64,000 nucleotides of DNA from Portulaca oleracea (lineage: Eukaryota; Streptophyta; Magnoliopsida; Caryophyllales; Portulacaceae), in NCBI GenBank assembly GCA_029582165.1, contig JARFYH010000036.1, positions 1-64,000 on the forward strand, in the 5' to 3' direction. Both the position numbers and the translations under genes were made by a program. Under the pieces are notes generated by a model. The model did no database searches. It was not told where the DNA came from and saw nothing but the letters and a program-made list of their open reading frames with translations. How positions within the stretch are numbered: the first letter of the stretch is position 1; every line of letters starts with the position of its first letter. Below are positions 11,665 to 22,489 of this stretch, piece by piece.

Positions 11665-13997
11665 AATTGCTTCCAGAAGTTGCCCAGCTCCGAGTTTTTG
11701 CTTACTGAGCGTCGGTCAATTTTCTCCCAATTCCGGATTGCATGGTAAGCCGATTTCACCGATACCTCTCCATCTCTTCCATAATGCCACATGAGTCTGT
11801 CTTGGGGCCATGCTGTCGAGAGGGGGATTGAAAGGATGATGTCTACATCCGCCTTCATGAATATGGTATTTATCATATCTTTTCGCCATTCCCCCTTCTC
11901 GTAGTTGATAAGATCTGCTACCCGCAATAGAGAGAGATCAGCCCTCCTTGGAGTGATTACACGGAATGTACTCGGCCGGGGTAACCAATTTGATTCCCAG
12001 ATATTTAGTGAGTAGCCATCTCCAACAAGCCAACGAGTACCTCTCTTGATTATCCAAATCACACTCCAAAGGCTCCTCCAAGTATAGCTGCTGTCCCCGG
12101 GATTTGCCGCATCCAAATTTCCGGTATTCGGAAAATATTTGGCTTTTAATAATTGATAAGCCAATGACTCCGGCGCATTCATCAATCTCCATATCTGTCG
12201 AGTAAGGAGAGCTTCATTGAAGTGTTCCAGTGATCGGAAACCCAGGCCCCCATTGCCTTTAGTTTCACATAATCTCTCTCTGTTTACCCAATGGATACGT
12301 CGTTTCCCTTCTTTGGCCCCCCACCAATATTTGAGGATGGTTGATTGATTTCGATTGCAAAGCGAACTAGGAAGCTTGAAGACGCTCATCGCGTAGGTGG
12401 GTATCGCCTGGGCAATTACTTTTATGAGGACCTCTTTACCCGCCCAAGATAAGTTTCTTCCCAACCATCCATGGACACGCTTTGTTACTCTGTCACAAAT
12501 GCCCGCGAAGGCCTTCCTCTTAGATTTCCCGATGTAAGTTGGTAGACCCAAATATTTCTCGTGAGCAAGGACTTCCCTCATATCAAGGATGATCAAGATT
12601 TCATCCCTTCTCGTTCTGGGCACCCCTTTCCCGAACACTACACTTGATTTATCAAAGTTGATCTTTTGCCCAGAAGCACATTCATACTTCTCTAGTAAGT
12701 GCTTCAGGCTTGCTGTCTGGTTGACATTTGCCTTAGTGAATACAAGAGAGTCATCGGCAAACAGAAGGTGGGTTATTTCTGGCGCATTTCTGCAAATTTT
12801 ATGCCCTGTTAAGAGACCGGTACTGGCTGCGTTTGTTATAAGACTCGAGAGTGCCTCTGTCACAAAGAGAAACAAATATGGCGATATCGGGTCCCCTTGG
12901 CGCAGTCCCCGGCTCGGCTTCACTAGGCCACACGGTTCTACATTCACTATAAATGAGAAAGTTGCAGATTCTACGCAGTGCATTACCGTACTGACCCACT
13001 CCTGCCTGAATCCCATTCGCAGCATGATCTTCCTAAGGAACTCCCACTCCACCCTATCATAGGCCTTTGCCATGTCTAGCTTCACTGCCATACTACCATT
13101 AATAGCTTGATTGTTCCGCATAGAGTGAAAGACTTCAAAGGCCACCAAGATGTTGTCAGTGATCGATCTTCTCGACGTGAAAGCACTTTGAAACGGGGAA
13201 ATAAGAGACGGTAGCCAAGGTTTCAGCCGGTTAGTAATTACCTTTGTGACGAGTTTGTAAATAACATTGCACAAACTTATCGGTCGAGAGTCTGACACTG
13301 CTTCCGAGTTGCTCTTTTTGAGGATGAGGGTAACGTGTGTGTGATTCATCCCTGGCGGTATATCTCCCCCATTGAGCACAGCAAGAACCGCGTATGTGAC
13401 ATCTTTTCCCACTATGTCCCAATATTTTTGGAAGAAAAAAAGGTTTAGCCCATCGGGACCCGGGGCTTTGTTTGGATTCATCTGTTGTAGCGCCTCCTAC
13501 ACTTCTTCACACTTGTAAGGCTTGCACAACTCCTCGTTGATATCCTCCGACACTTTCCGATCAACTAGCTCCAAAATATCCTCCATGGCTTGCGACTGTT
13601 CAGACGTGAACAAAGTCTGAAAATAATCAATGATAATCTCCTGTATGTCATTCAAATCCTGTCTCACATTGCCTTGGTTATCCCTTAAAGTCTCGATAGC
13701 ATTAGTGCTCCTTCTGCCATTTGCCCGTTGGTGAAACCAACTTGAGTTTTGATCGCCATGAGTCAGATATTGCACCCTAGAGCGTTGCCACCACATCACT
13801 TCCTCCCTTCTTCTTGATTCTCTCAGGTCAGCCAACAACTGTTTTCGATGACAGGGTTCCGTCACTAGCTTGAGGGAGTTGCTAATCTTCGCTATTTCAG
13901 TTTGAACATGGCCAAATTCAGTCTTGTTCCATACCTTAAGTGCTTTCATGCATTCCCCAATCTTCCCCAAGCACGTTGATTGATCATCACCCCTCAT
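11661..13997 (-). pseudogene. LINE ORF2, reverse transcriptase (broken)
   Basis: Copies the element RNA into DNA at the nicked target. The N-terminal linker is 13497-13997 and the catalytic section 11661-13481. Visible signatures are MNPNKAPGPDGLNLFFFQKYW, KLDMAKAYDRVEWEFL, GLRQGDPISPYLFLF and the active-site LLFADDSLVF. A thumb region with LSWAGKEVLIKVIAQAIPTY follows. A TAG at 13497-13499 splits it just before the KAPGPDG motif. A TGA at 14001-14003 separates it from the endonuclease. The long intact reading frame (606 codons) suggests the copy is not very old. Confidence 0.95.
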
Positions 13998-14000
13998 CTC

Positions 14001-16530
14001 TCAGCACCACACCTCTTGAATGATACCCTGACATCTATCATCCAGTGCCCACATAGCTTCAAATCTTATCCTCTTGGTCCTTCTTCTTTGAGAATACGAG
14101 CCAAAACATTTCAGAATAATAGGAAGATGGTCAGAGAGGTCTTCGTCTAGATGGTATACTTTCGCTTCCGGGAATAGCCCCACCCAGTCGCCTTGAGCGC
14201 AAAACCGATCTATGACTTCTTCAACAGACCCTCCTCCCTCTTGCCCGTTCCACCAGGTGTATTTATGACCCACTCCTTCCAGCTCCAACAGACCGCAAGA
14301 AGACACCGTGTCGCGGAATGTTTCTATGATAGTATCTGATTTAAGCGGCCCACCTCTTTTCTCATGGTGATAAAATATTTCATTCCAGTCCCCCCCCCCC
14401 ACGACCCTCAAGGCAAATTTGAGTGAGTCATGAGGTCTTGCAAAAGAAGACATGTTTTGTGCTTGTTCGTTGATTCGGGATAACCATAAATTCCAGTGAA
14501 CCGCCACCAGTCCTCCATGTTCTTCCATCTAACCTTTGTGTCGATATGGTTTAGTGAGAGTGAAAGGATCTCCACCGACACCTCCCTTTTCCACCACAGT
14601 GCAACTCCACCTGCGCGGCCTCTGTGTTTAGTCCCATTTTAGGGGCTAAATACCACTCGTTTACGCTCAAGTCTATTGCCGTTCCCTAAGAAAATGGTTA
14701 TTTATTACGTGTTTTGTGATTTTTAGGCTTTAAGTTCGGAGAATAATAAAAGGGGGCGAAGTTGCGGAAAAAGGCGATAACTCGGTCATCCCGAGACCTT
14801 TGGAGCCGATTTGATGCCGTGGTGAAGACCCGGGAATCAAGGGAGACCAGCCGTGCGTAAAGGAGAGGGATTTCGAGCCAAAAGGCTAAGTATGGGGGCA
14901 TCTGTGCTCGTGGCGTTACATAACACCGGTATGCGATCGCTACACCCCCATACTTGGATGGATATCACTTGAAGAGCGTAGCGGTCGCTACGCCTATTGT
15001 AGCGATCGTTACGAGCCCAGGCAGAAGGTTCCGCCCAAGGCCGTAGCAGTCGCTACCCCATTCATAGCGCCCGCTATGATGAGACCCTGATTTTCCAAGT
15101 TTTCCCGCTGAGGTCGTAGCGTTCGCTACACCCTCCGTAGCGTTCGCTACGGATGATTGACTGGGTCGCGACACTGAGCATAGCGGACGCCTTGGAGCTG
15201 AAACGATTCGCCTGCTTTGGGTCGTAGCGAACGCTACGATGACCGTAGCGTTCGCGACGTCCTTATTTTCTGCTTATTTTACGGCCAAAACGACTGTGTT
15301 TTGGCCCTTCTTCCCCTAGGTATTAATGAGGCCGTCTTGTAACTTTAAAAGACAGTTTTTGGGAGTTTTGAGTAGAGAGTTTTTTAGTTTTTGCTAGCTT
15401 TATTTTTCTCCCCCTTTACATCTTCTATCTTTCAAGAGTTTTAGGATTAGCTTTTGGGGATTAAATTCTACTTTGTTGATTAATTACTTTCTTCAATCAA
15501 GGCCAATTGCTCTTCATCATTTGGGTACTATTGCTCTTCATTTATTGCCAATTCATTGCTCATCCATTGAGGTATAATCTCTTTTCTCCTCATTTTAATT
15601 TTTCCAAATGCTTTGTTGCTTGTGTTTAGTGTAGTATTATGTTGTTAATCGTTGTGGTTAGTTTTAATATCCATCTTTTGAGTAGAATCATGCTAGAGTT
15701 TTATTGGTTGTGTGTTGCTAATTTCTCCACCATGTCTAGAGGCTAATCTTCTCTGAGGTGAGGGGGTGATTAAGGCCTTAATGGGTTTTGGATAAGGTGT
15801 TTATTGATTAAAGTGTGTTTTAGTTGGAGGAGTCTATTTTCACTTAGTGTCTTCTCATTGGAGGTGGCGGTTCGAGGTCCGAGAGCTCTTTGAATCGTTA
15901 TACACTCAATGAGAAGCCTAGAGTGGGATAGTTAGGTCTACGCTTACGAGGGTAAGTGTAGGGTTAACTAGGAATTAACGCAACTCTCAACCCCGATGAT
16001 CCATGGTGGACATAAGGTAGTTAATTTGAATCTTCCTCGAGGGAGGAGATTCATCGTGGCTCCTTTCCCGCGTTGTTCCATGGATAAATCCAACTTTATG
16101 CGCTTTAGTCATGAAAACTCCTTGATCCGAGATTTTGTTAAGTGCCTAAAACCCCCGAACCTCTCTTTGTCTAATTATCACCTAGTTAATCATCTTTCTA
16201 GCTTTAATTTTGTCATAATCAAAGTGATCTTTGCTTCATAATTTATTCCTTGATTCAAGGCTAAAACCGAAACAAAATACGAGATTTTAGGCCACAGGCT
16301 CCCTGAGTTCGACAATTTACACCGGCCTGCAAACCGGTGTACACTCTGCAGTCTACCGCAGCACATTCATAACCGTCGAACCGTTTTACCAATACCAGCA
16401 TCTCTCTTGCTGTGAGTTTAGTCTCCGAGAGAAAGACCAAACTGGGCCTTTGGGTCCCCACCAAGCGGCGGAGATCCTTGACTGCCTCAGGGTTACCCAG
16501 ACCTCGGTAGTTGAGGCTGAGGATACTCAT
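14001..16530 (-). pseudogene. LINE ORF2, AP endonuclease, split by a solo LTR
   Basis: The N-terminal part (16349-16530) begins MSILSLNYRGLGNPEAV and includes the ETK residue cluster. The C-terminal part (14001-14619) has GGDWNEI and the end motif SDHLPI. This domain nicks target DNA. The start ATG overlaps the ORF1 stop as ATGA (16527-16530). The two parts are separated by the 14625-16343 insertion; without it and one CTCTG copy, the frame runs from AVDCR straight into GRAGGVALWW. A second lesion is a frameshift at the C-run near 14392-14401, just before DWNEI. Confidence 0.9.
14625..16343 (+). mobile_element. Solo LTR nested in the LINE endonuclease
   Basis: A 1719 bp unit starting TGTTTAGTCCC and ending CCGGTGTACA, flanked by the 5 bp duplication CTCTG at 14620-14624 and 16344-16348. 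TG...CA ends with 5 bp duplications mark an LTR retrotransposon insertion. No gag or pol is present, so it is best read as a solo LTR left by recombination. Orientation is arbitrary but the plus strand looks right (TTTAAAAG and promoter-like sequence near 15330). Positions 14980-15265 carry a cluster of near-palindromes of the form GTAGCGNNCGCTAC. The 3' end resembles Athila/Tat-type LTRs. Confidence 0.85.
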
Positions 16531-17597
16531 TGTTGTAGGTGGGGCTGCCTCACAGCCTCCACCTTTCTCAGAGTTGCACCAGCTTCACTGTCTTGCATGT
16601 GTTCCGAGTATTGTACGTCACCATCCTGGAATTTCCTCTTGAAAGTTTCCGACCCCATATTAATCTCAACCTGGTAATCAAGGGCCATAGCTTGAGGTCT
16701 GCTTCCATCCCCCTGCATATCAAACCGCAATTTTTTCCTTGCCTCCTGCTTCATCCTTCCCTCCTTGAAATCTTGTAGTAACCTCTTTTCCTCCTCTTTC
16801 TCAGCCTCCCTCCCTCTCCTTTTGGATTTCAGTGGTGATGCTCTAAGGTTTGCTCCATATGCTAGATCTTTCTCCGCTTTGTCCTCATCATACAGATCAC
16901 ACCCTTTGTACGTGTGCCCTAATCTTCCACAATCATAGCAGTAATCTCCCAGTTTAACGTATCTCACGTTGAACCATATCAGCTTCCCCGCTATCTTGGC
17001 TTCAATCCCCCTTCGAAGGGGTTTATTCAAGTCTACGTCGACACAGAAATTCAAAGACTTGTCAATTCCAATCAGATTATTCTCATCAGCACACACGTAC
17101 CTTCCCATGGTCCCCGCAAGACTCTCTGCGAAAGTTCTGGTTTGTTTCAAAGCTGGTACATCGTAGACCTTGACCCAGAAGCGTACTGAGTCAAAAACTA
17201 CATCAGAGTATTTTTCAACCCCCGTAAGTTCTTTCAACCATAGAATATGTCCATCAAACGTCCATGGACCCTCCATCCAGACTGCCATCTTGTCCGCTTT
17301 CGAGAAAAACTGGAATATGAACAAGTTTCTATCAAGTTCCTTCACTATCAACCCTTTTGTCGGCTTTCAGATATTCTTGAAAGTAGCCTTCATGGCTCCG
17401 ATGTTAAACAAATGGTTCGTATGCAGTTTGCCGATGAGGCTCAGGGCAATCTGCTCCGCCTTCTCAACGTCTTCTTCCTCTTCACACTCAACCACGATTT
17501 CCTCCTCCTCAGTGAGTCTCAGATCTCCCACTGCTAACTCCAAATCCCGCTTCAAACTTCCAACAACACCTCCCGCCCTAGCAATCGCCGTCGACAA
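16527..17597 (-). pseudogene. LINE ORF1, DUF4283-like RNA-binding protein with zinc knuckle
   Basis: The nucleic-acid chaperone-like product coats element RNA. N-terminal piece 17367-17597 starts MSTAIARAGG and has an acidic stretch. Main piece 16527-17351 has the DUF4283 core (FIFQFFSKADKMAVWMEGPW and LWLKELTG) and then the zinc knuckle CYDCGRLGHTYKGC (CX2CX4HX4C) at ~residue 145 of that piece, followed by a charged Lys/Glu region. A TGA at 17367-17369 replaces what is normally Trp before KPTKG, so one reading frame is cut by a single stop. Its own stop overlaps the ORF2 start (ATGA). Confidence 0.85.
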
Positions 17598-17729
17598 AAG
17601 CCCTAACCGCCAGTAGCGTAGGGGACAAGCCTCCGCACAAAACCCTTATGGGAGGTTTTGATTAGAGAGAAAGGGGAATAAATAAAAAGGGATCACTTTA
17701 TATTTTAAAAACGAGCGAACCACCACATT

Positions 17730-18608
17730 GACTTTAAATAAAATTAAATATTGACACTAATTTTTCTTTATATGTTTTCTCTAAACCTCTTCTAATTGTA
17801 ATTTTTTTTCCAGATAGGTAAGATATATGCAAATAAAGAAAGGAAGATAGTAAAATTGTTTAGACATTGATAAGTAAAATAGTGCACAAAAGGTCACATA
17901 ATAACATTACTTATTAAATATCTAAATTTTAAATTATATATCACATAAATTAGATAAAAATACATTAAATAAAAAAATAAATTAGGGTGTATTTGGTTAG
18001 TCAAAAACCAATGAAAAATGATCATTTTTTCCGAATTGACTTATTTTTCCCATATTTAAATGTGAATTGACCTTAAAAATTTTTTTTACAGAAAATATAC
18101 CATTTTTTACGTTTTCCTAGAAAATTTTTTTATAGAAAAATCTTCCCATAAAAAATTATCCGCCTTAAATTCTCCCGATGTTCGGGGTGGGGGGTTAATT
18201 TCTCACCTATATATTTCCTATCTGATAAAAGGTCAGGCCTTATCAAGAAAAAACTTGATATGGTATCATGACTTTTGGTCCAACTTGAATTGATCCGGCC
18301 TGATGCAAAATCAGCCGACGCCGAATATTTACAGTGATAGCACTCCAAAACAAAACCGAGAAGTTGAGGATGCCACCTCCATATTCCACGTAGTGCAAAC
18401 TCAGAGTCCAGATGTCAGCATGCTGCTTGAACAAACAGTACTGTTAGCTAGCTAGCTAGCTATGTTCCCGGCCATTACCCAACAAAATCCCTCGTTTGTT
18501 TTCACTCTCCTTTTGCACCCACTCAATTCATAAGGTGAATTAGGAGGTGGAAGGGTTTTGGAACAAACCAAACTGCAAGAAAAGTAAAGAAAAGAAAAGA
18601 AAGCATCA
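17730..18608 (+). other. Upstream region of the NHX gene
   Basis: AT-rich to about 18130. At 18170-18330 the text (cccgatgttcggggtggggg, then gatatggtatcatgac at 18257-18272) resembles a decayed copia LTR followed by a degenerate primer binding site for initiator methionine tRNA. GCTAGCTAGCTAGCTA lies near 18450. The last ~60 bases before the ATG are purine-rich (aagaaaagtaaagaaaag), as in a plant leader. I cannot fix the transcription start. Confidence 0.35.
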
Positions 18609-21600
18609 ATGGAGGTTTTTGGTGTGTCAATTTCTGAGAATCTGGGAGACACTGGCCATGCCCAGTTGGTGCCCATCTCTGTTTTTGTCGCTGTCTTGTG
18701 TTTTTGCATGGTTATTGGTCACTTGTTTGAAGAAAATCGCTGGGTCAATGAGTCCATCACTGCCATCATCATTGTAAGCTTTCATTTCATGGATTCTACA
18801 TGCAAAGCAGGAATCATTAGGGCTTTCTTTGTTTTCCTTCATATATTTGGGATGCTTGAGGAGTAGTTCAGAAGGAATGGCATCTACTGTTTAAGTTTTG
18901 CTGTCAAATGAAACTCAAGAATTGAAAGTTTGTTCTATGATTATGGAGCCTTGGACTACCTTAGCCTTATTTCATCACTAAAACCCCAAAAGGGTTTTCC
19001 ATGAAGGTTGAGTCTACTTTTGGAACAAGGCAGTACGGATGTCAAATAGATAGCAAAGAGTGATGCTGTGATCCTTTTTAAACTCTTTGATCAATCAAAA
19101 TGAGTCACTGAAACTTTTAATCTAAGACAAAACTACCACATCAAGGACTTTTCGGGTATTGGATCTAGATGTGGAGCTACTAAAATGTTGTCTCTGTAAA
19201 TCTAGTATTCGTTGGGAAAACTCTTCTAAAATGATAGAGGTTTTGAAGGGTTATAAGTTACTCTTGGTTGAGCAAATGTATGCTCAAAACTTGTCGCAAG
19301 GTTTCTCCTATTTTAGATGCTTTCCATTTGAACGAGGATAATTGTTTTAGTGGAAGGACATGTAGTGTAGATATGCCTGAGATGAGAACACTGCAAGTTT
19401 AGTTGAACTATTTAGTCTTACTCTTCCTGACTTTTTAGTAGGAGAATTCTTTGCTATACTCTGCTATAAATTTGATTCAGACCCTTCTACATCCTTCACG
19501 CGATATAGTCTCCTAGGATTCATTCAAGTTAGGTGTGTTCTTGCCTTATCATTTATTTGACCATAACCAATGTTCAGAAAGGAGAGTACACATTCACTTT
19601 GTTCTGAGTTTACTGTCTTGGATTTCCACTCATGTGCGATTGTCTTTACGTCTCGCTAGGGATGCCTGACAGGAATGATAATATTGTTCATAAGCAAGGG
19701 TAAAAACTCTCACATACTCCGATTTGATGAAGAACTCTTCTTCATCTATCTCCTTCCACCAATTATCTTCAATGCTGGGTAAGATTTTCCCCTGAAGTTT
19801 TTGTTTTAGGATACAAAACAAGACCATATGATCTGTTTTGAGATACTGAAGCATAAATCTACCTTCTGTTGCCTTTTTGTTCTGCACAGATTTCAGGTGA
19901 AGAAGAAACAATTTTTCCAAAACTTCTTAACTATCGTGCTGTTCGGAGTTTTTGGTGTTTTTATCTCAACATCCATCATTGCAGCCGGTAACATTTGCAC
20001 CAACTTACTTAATCCAGCGGCCGAGAGTGATTACTAATTCCTGCACAATCTGTTTAATTGTTCAGGCAGCTGGTGGCTGTTACCAAAAGTTGGATTGCTC
20101 GGACTGACAGCACGCGAATATCTCGGTAGGCCATAATGTCACTTTGATTCACTTTGTCCATGTTTCTTTCGAAGCGGGAATTATGTGAAAATGATGTTTT
20201 GGTTTGAAATTCAGCTATAGGAACCATTTTCTCCTCCACTGACACCGTCTGCACGCTTCAGGTGGGTTTGATCATGTACTATTAATTTCTCTGTGTAAGA
20301 GAGTCGGTATGACGTCTAAACTTTTGTGTGCTTTTCTTATACATAGGTTCTTAATCAAGAAGAGACACCGTTGTTGTACAGCCTTGTTTTTGGAGAAGGG
20401 GTGGTGAACGATGCAACATCAGTTGTTCTCTTCAATGCAATTCAGAAGCTAGATGTTACTAGGGTTGGTCCTTGGACATTTGCACGTGTCGTTGGAGATT
20501 TTCTGTATCTTTTCTTTGCAAGCACTGCCCTGGGAGTCGCTGTAAGTATTGGATTCATGCCTTGACTACTCAAAATAGGCTTTTTCCCTTAGTTAATATT
20601 GTTCCACAATTGAGCAGGAAATTGTTGCAAGGCCAAAATATGATGTAGAAAATTGGATCTTTGTGTGTCGAGTATAAGTATGTTGGTTCTTGACATTTGC
20701 TTTGTTCCTGCAGACTGGCCTGGTGACTGCTTATGCTCTGAAAGCCTTGTACTTTGGTAGGCAAGTCCCTAGCTCATGAACTTTCCCCTTTTTTTCTTCC
20801 CTCTCTTTTTATTTTCTATTTTTTTTCTTCGGGAAATGATCATGAACTTTTCTCGACTATTGTACAAGTTGCAGAAGGTGAAATCTTAACTTCCTGTCTT
20901 TTGCCTGGTCTTGATAGGCATTCTACTGATCGTGAAATCGCCCTCATGGTTTTGATGGCTTACTTGTCCTACACATTAGCTGAGGCAAGTATATATAAGA
21001 TTAGTCACGAAATTAGCAAATGCCGTTGTTTTCTCGAGATTACATCTTCCTTCTAAAACACCAGTGCGGCTTGAATGAACTCACTCGGACACTTTTTCAT
21101 TTGATTTTGGCAGCTGTCCAAGTTGAGTGGGATTCTGACTGTGTTCTTCTGTGGCATTGTAATGTCACATTATGCATGGCACAACATCACTCATAACTCT
21201 AGAGTTACAACGAAGTAGGTCTATCAAAATCAATAAAATCATATTCATTTGTTAATCATTAATCAATATCGCACCGCATCCATAATCATGGACTTTCTGC
21301 AGGCATATTTTTGCTACTATGTCATTCATAGCGGAGATATTCATTTTCCTGTATGTGGGTACCGATGTTTTCGACATTGAGAAATGGAAAATGACCAAGC
21401 TGAGGTATGATTCTATTTACTTGTTTCTTTTTGTGTTTGCACGGGGCAGCTTGAACAGCGAATCCTCTATTAACTTAAACTCTCCTGTAGCATAGGGAAA
21501 TCAATAGGTGTCTATGCTACTATAGTCCTCCTTATATTGGTTGGCCGTGCTGCTTTTGTGTTTCCTCTATCCGCCATATCGAACTACACAAACCGGGAGC

Positions 21601-22489
21601 ATAACTGGAAAACATCATCCATTACTTTCCGGAAGCAGGTAAGATTACTATTATCAATCGCTATTCACGACATTTAGTTCTTAGAATAGAAGTGATGACT
21701 GGATTGTGTAATCTAGGTGATTATATGGTGGGCGGGGCTTATGAGAGGGGCAGTCTCTATTGCTTTGGCCTTCAAACAGGTTTAGCTACATCACTTGTGT
21801 AATTTCTATTGTCCTAAATGAGTTATGCTCTTGTTATGTTATTTCTATATTCACATTTTAATGTGGTTTTTCTGATCAATTTTATCTGATTTTGATTCAT
21901 GAAGTTCACATATTCGGGCATTACTTTGGACTCGGTCAATGCCACCATGGTTACTGTCACCATAATTGTTGTACTCTTCACGACTCTGGTGAGCATGGTT
22001 CTAACCCTAACTTCAATCGACAAGTTTATCGGACTACAAATAAAGGCAACGCTAAACAACTAGACCCAAAAATGACCTAAACGAAACCCCCGAACCCGGC
22101 ATGATGCAATCTGATCCCGACCTGAAGGAGCCAATTGCCAGAAAACTCGAATGACCCAATCCCTGTGTCTAATTACTATATTTTTGGACGTGACGTGAAT
22201 GCAGGTTTTTGGGTTCCTAACGAAGCCGCTAGTACTTCACCTGGTTCCACATAGTCCAAGCCCGGGGTCCCGGGAGCCCAAGTCACCAACTGAAGATCTC
22301 ACTCTGCCAATGCTTTCAATGGATGAATCGACAGCAACAAACTTGAGTAGAGCCAAGGATAGTTTGACACTGCTGATGGAGAGACCGGCTCACACCATAC
22401 ATTCATACTGGAGAAAGTTTGATGATGCTTATATGAGACCCTTGTTTGGCGGACCGGCCAGCAGCAGTAGAGGTGATACCCGAACTTAA
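18609..22489 (+). CDS. NHX4: NHX4-like vacuolar Na+(K+)/H+ antiporter, 14 exons, 526 aa
   Basis: Exchanges cytosolic Na+ or K+ for H+ across the tonoplast. Exons: 18609-18773, 19660-19778, 19890-19987, 20066-20125, 20215-20261, 20347-20541, 20714-20760, 20918-20984, 21114-21214, 21303-21404, 21491-21638, 21717-21779, 21905-21988, 22205-22489; 1581 nt in frame. The product matches the Na+/H+ exchanger family throughout: ENRWVNESITA, the amiloride-site motif FFIYLLPPIIFNAG (exon 2), FSSTDTVCTLQVL, GEGVVNDATSVVLFNA with the ion-binding Asp, GRHSTDRE, SGILTVFFCGIVMSH, GRAAFVFPLS and WWAGLMRGAVSIA. The tail ends YWRKFDDAYMRPLFGGP, which with the N-terminus places it nearest NHX4. Length is normal. 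Introns 7 and 8 need GC donors (20761, 20985). An AATAAA at 22861 may serve polyadenylation. No lesion is seen. Confidence 0.95.

Larger units (their letters stand above)
10691..17712 (-). mobile_element. LINE (L1-type non-LTR retrotransposon) with RNase H, nearly full length
   Basis: The element runs on the minus strand. Its 3' end shows as a T-run at 10691 on the plus strand (its A tail). The 17 bp target-site duplication gagcgaaccaccacatt is present exactly at 10674-10690 and 17713-17729. Without the nested LTR the element is ~5.3 kb, normal for a plant L1. Order in its own direction: ORF1 (DUF4283-like plus zinc knuckle), then ORF2 with AP endonuclease, reverse transcriptase, zf-RVT and RNase H. 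In-frame stops and frameshifts show it is dead. Confidence 0.95.

Noticed and set aside
14698..15174. Short open frames within the solo LTR
   Set aside because: Caused by GC-rich palindromic repeats; no coding signature.
19159..19341. Apparent lack of NHX exon 2, suggesting a broken gene
   Set aside because: The missing segment was found at 19660-19778, in frame and with proper splice sites, so the gene is complete.
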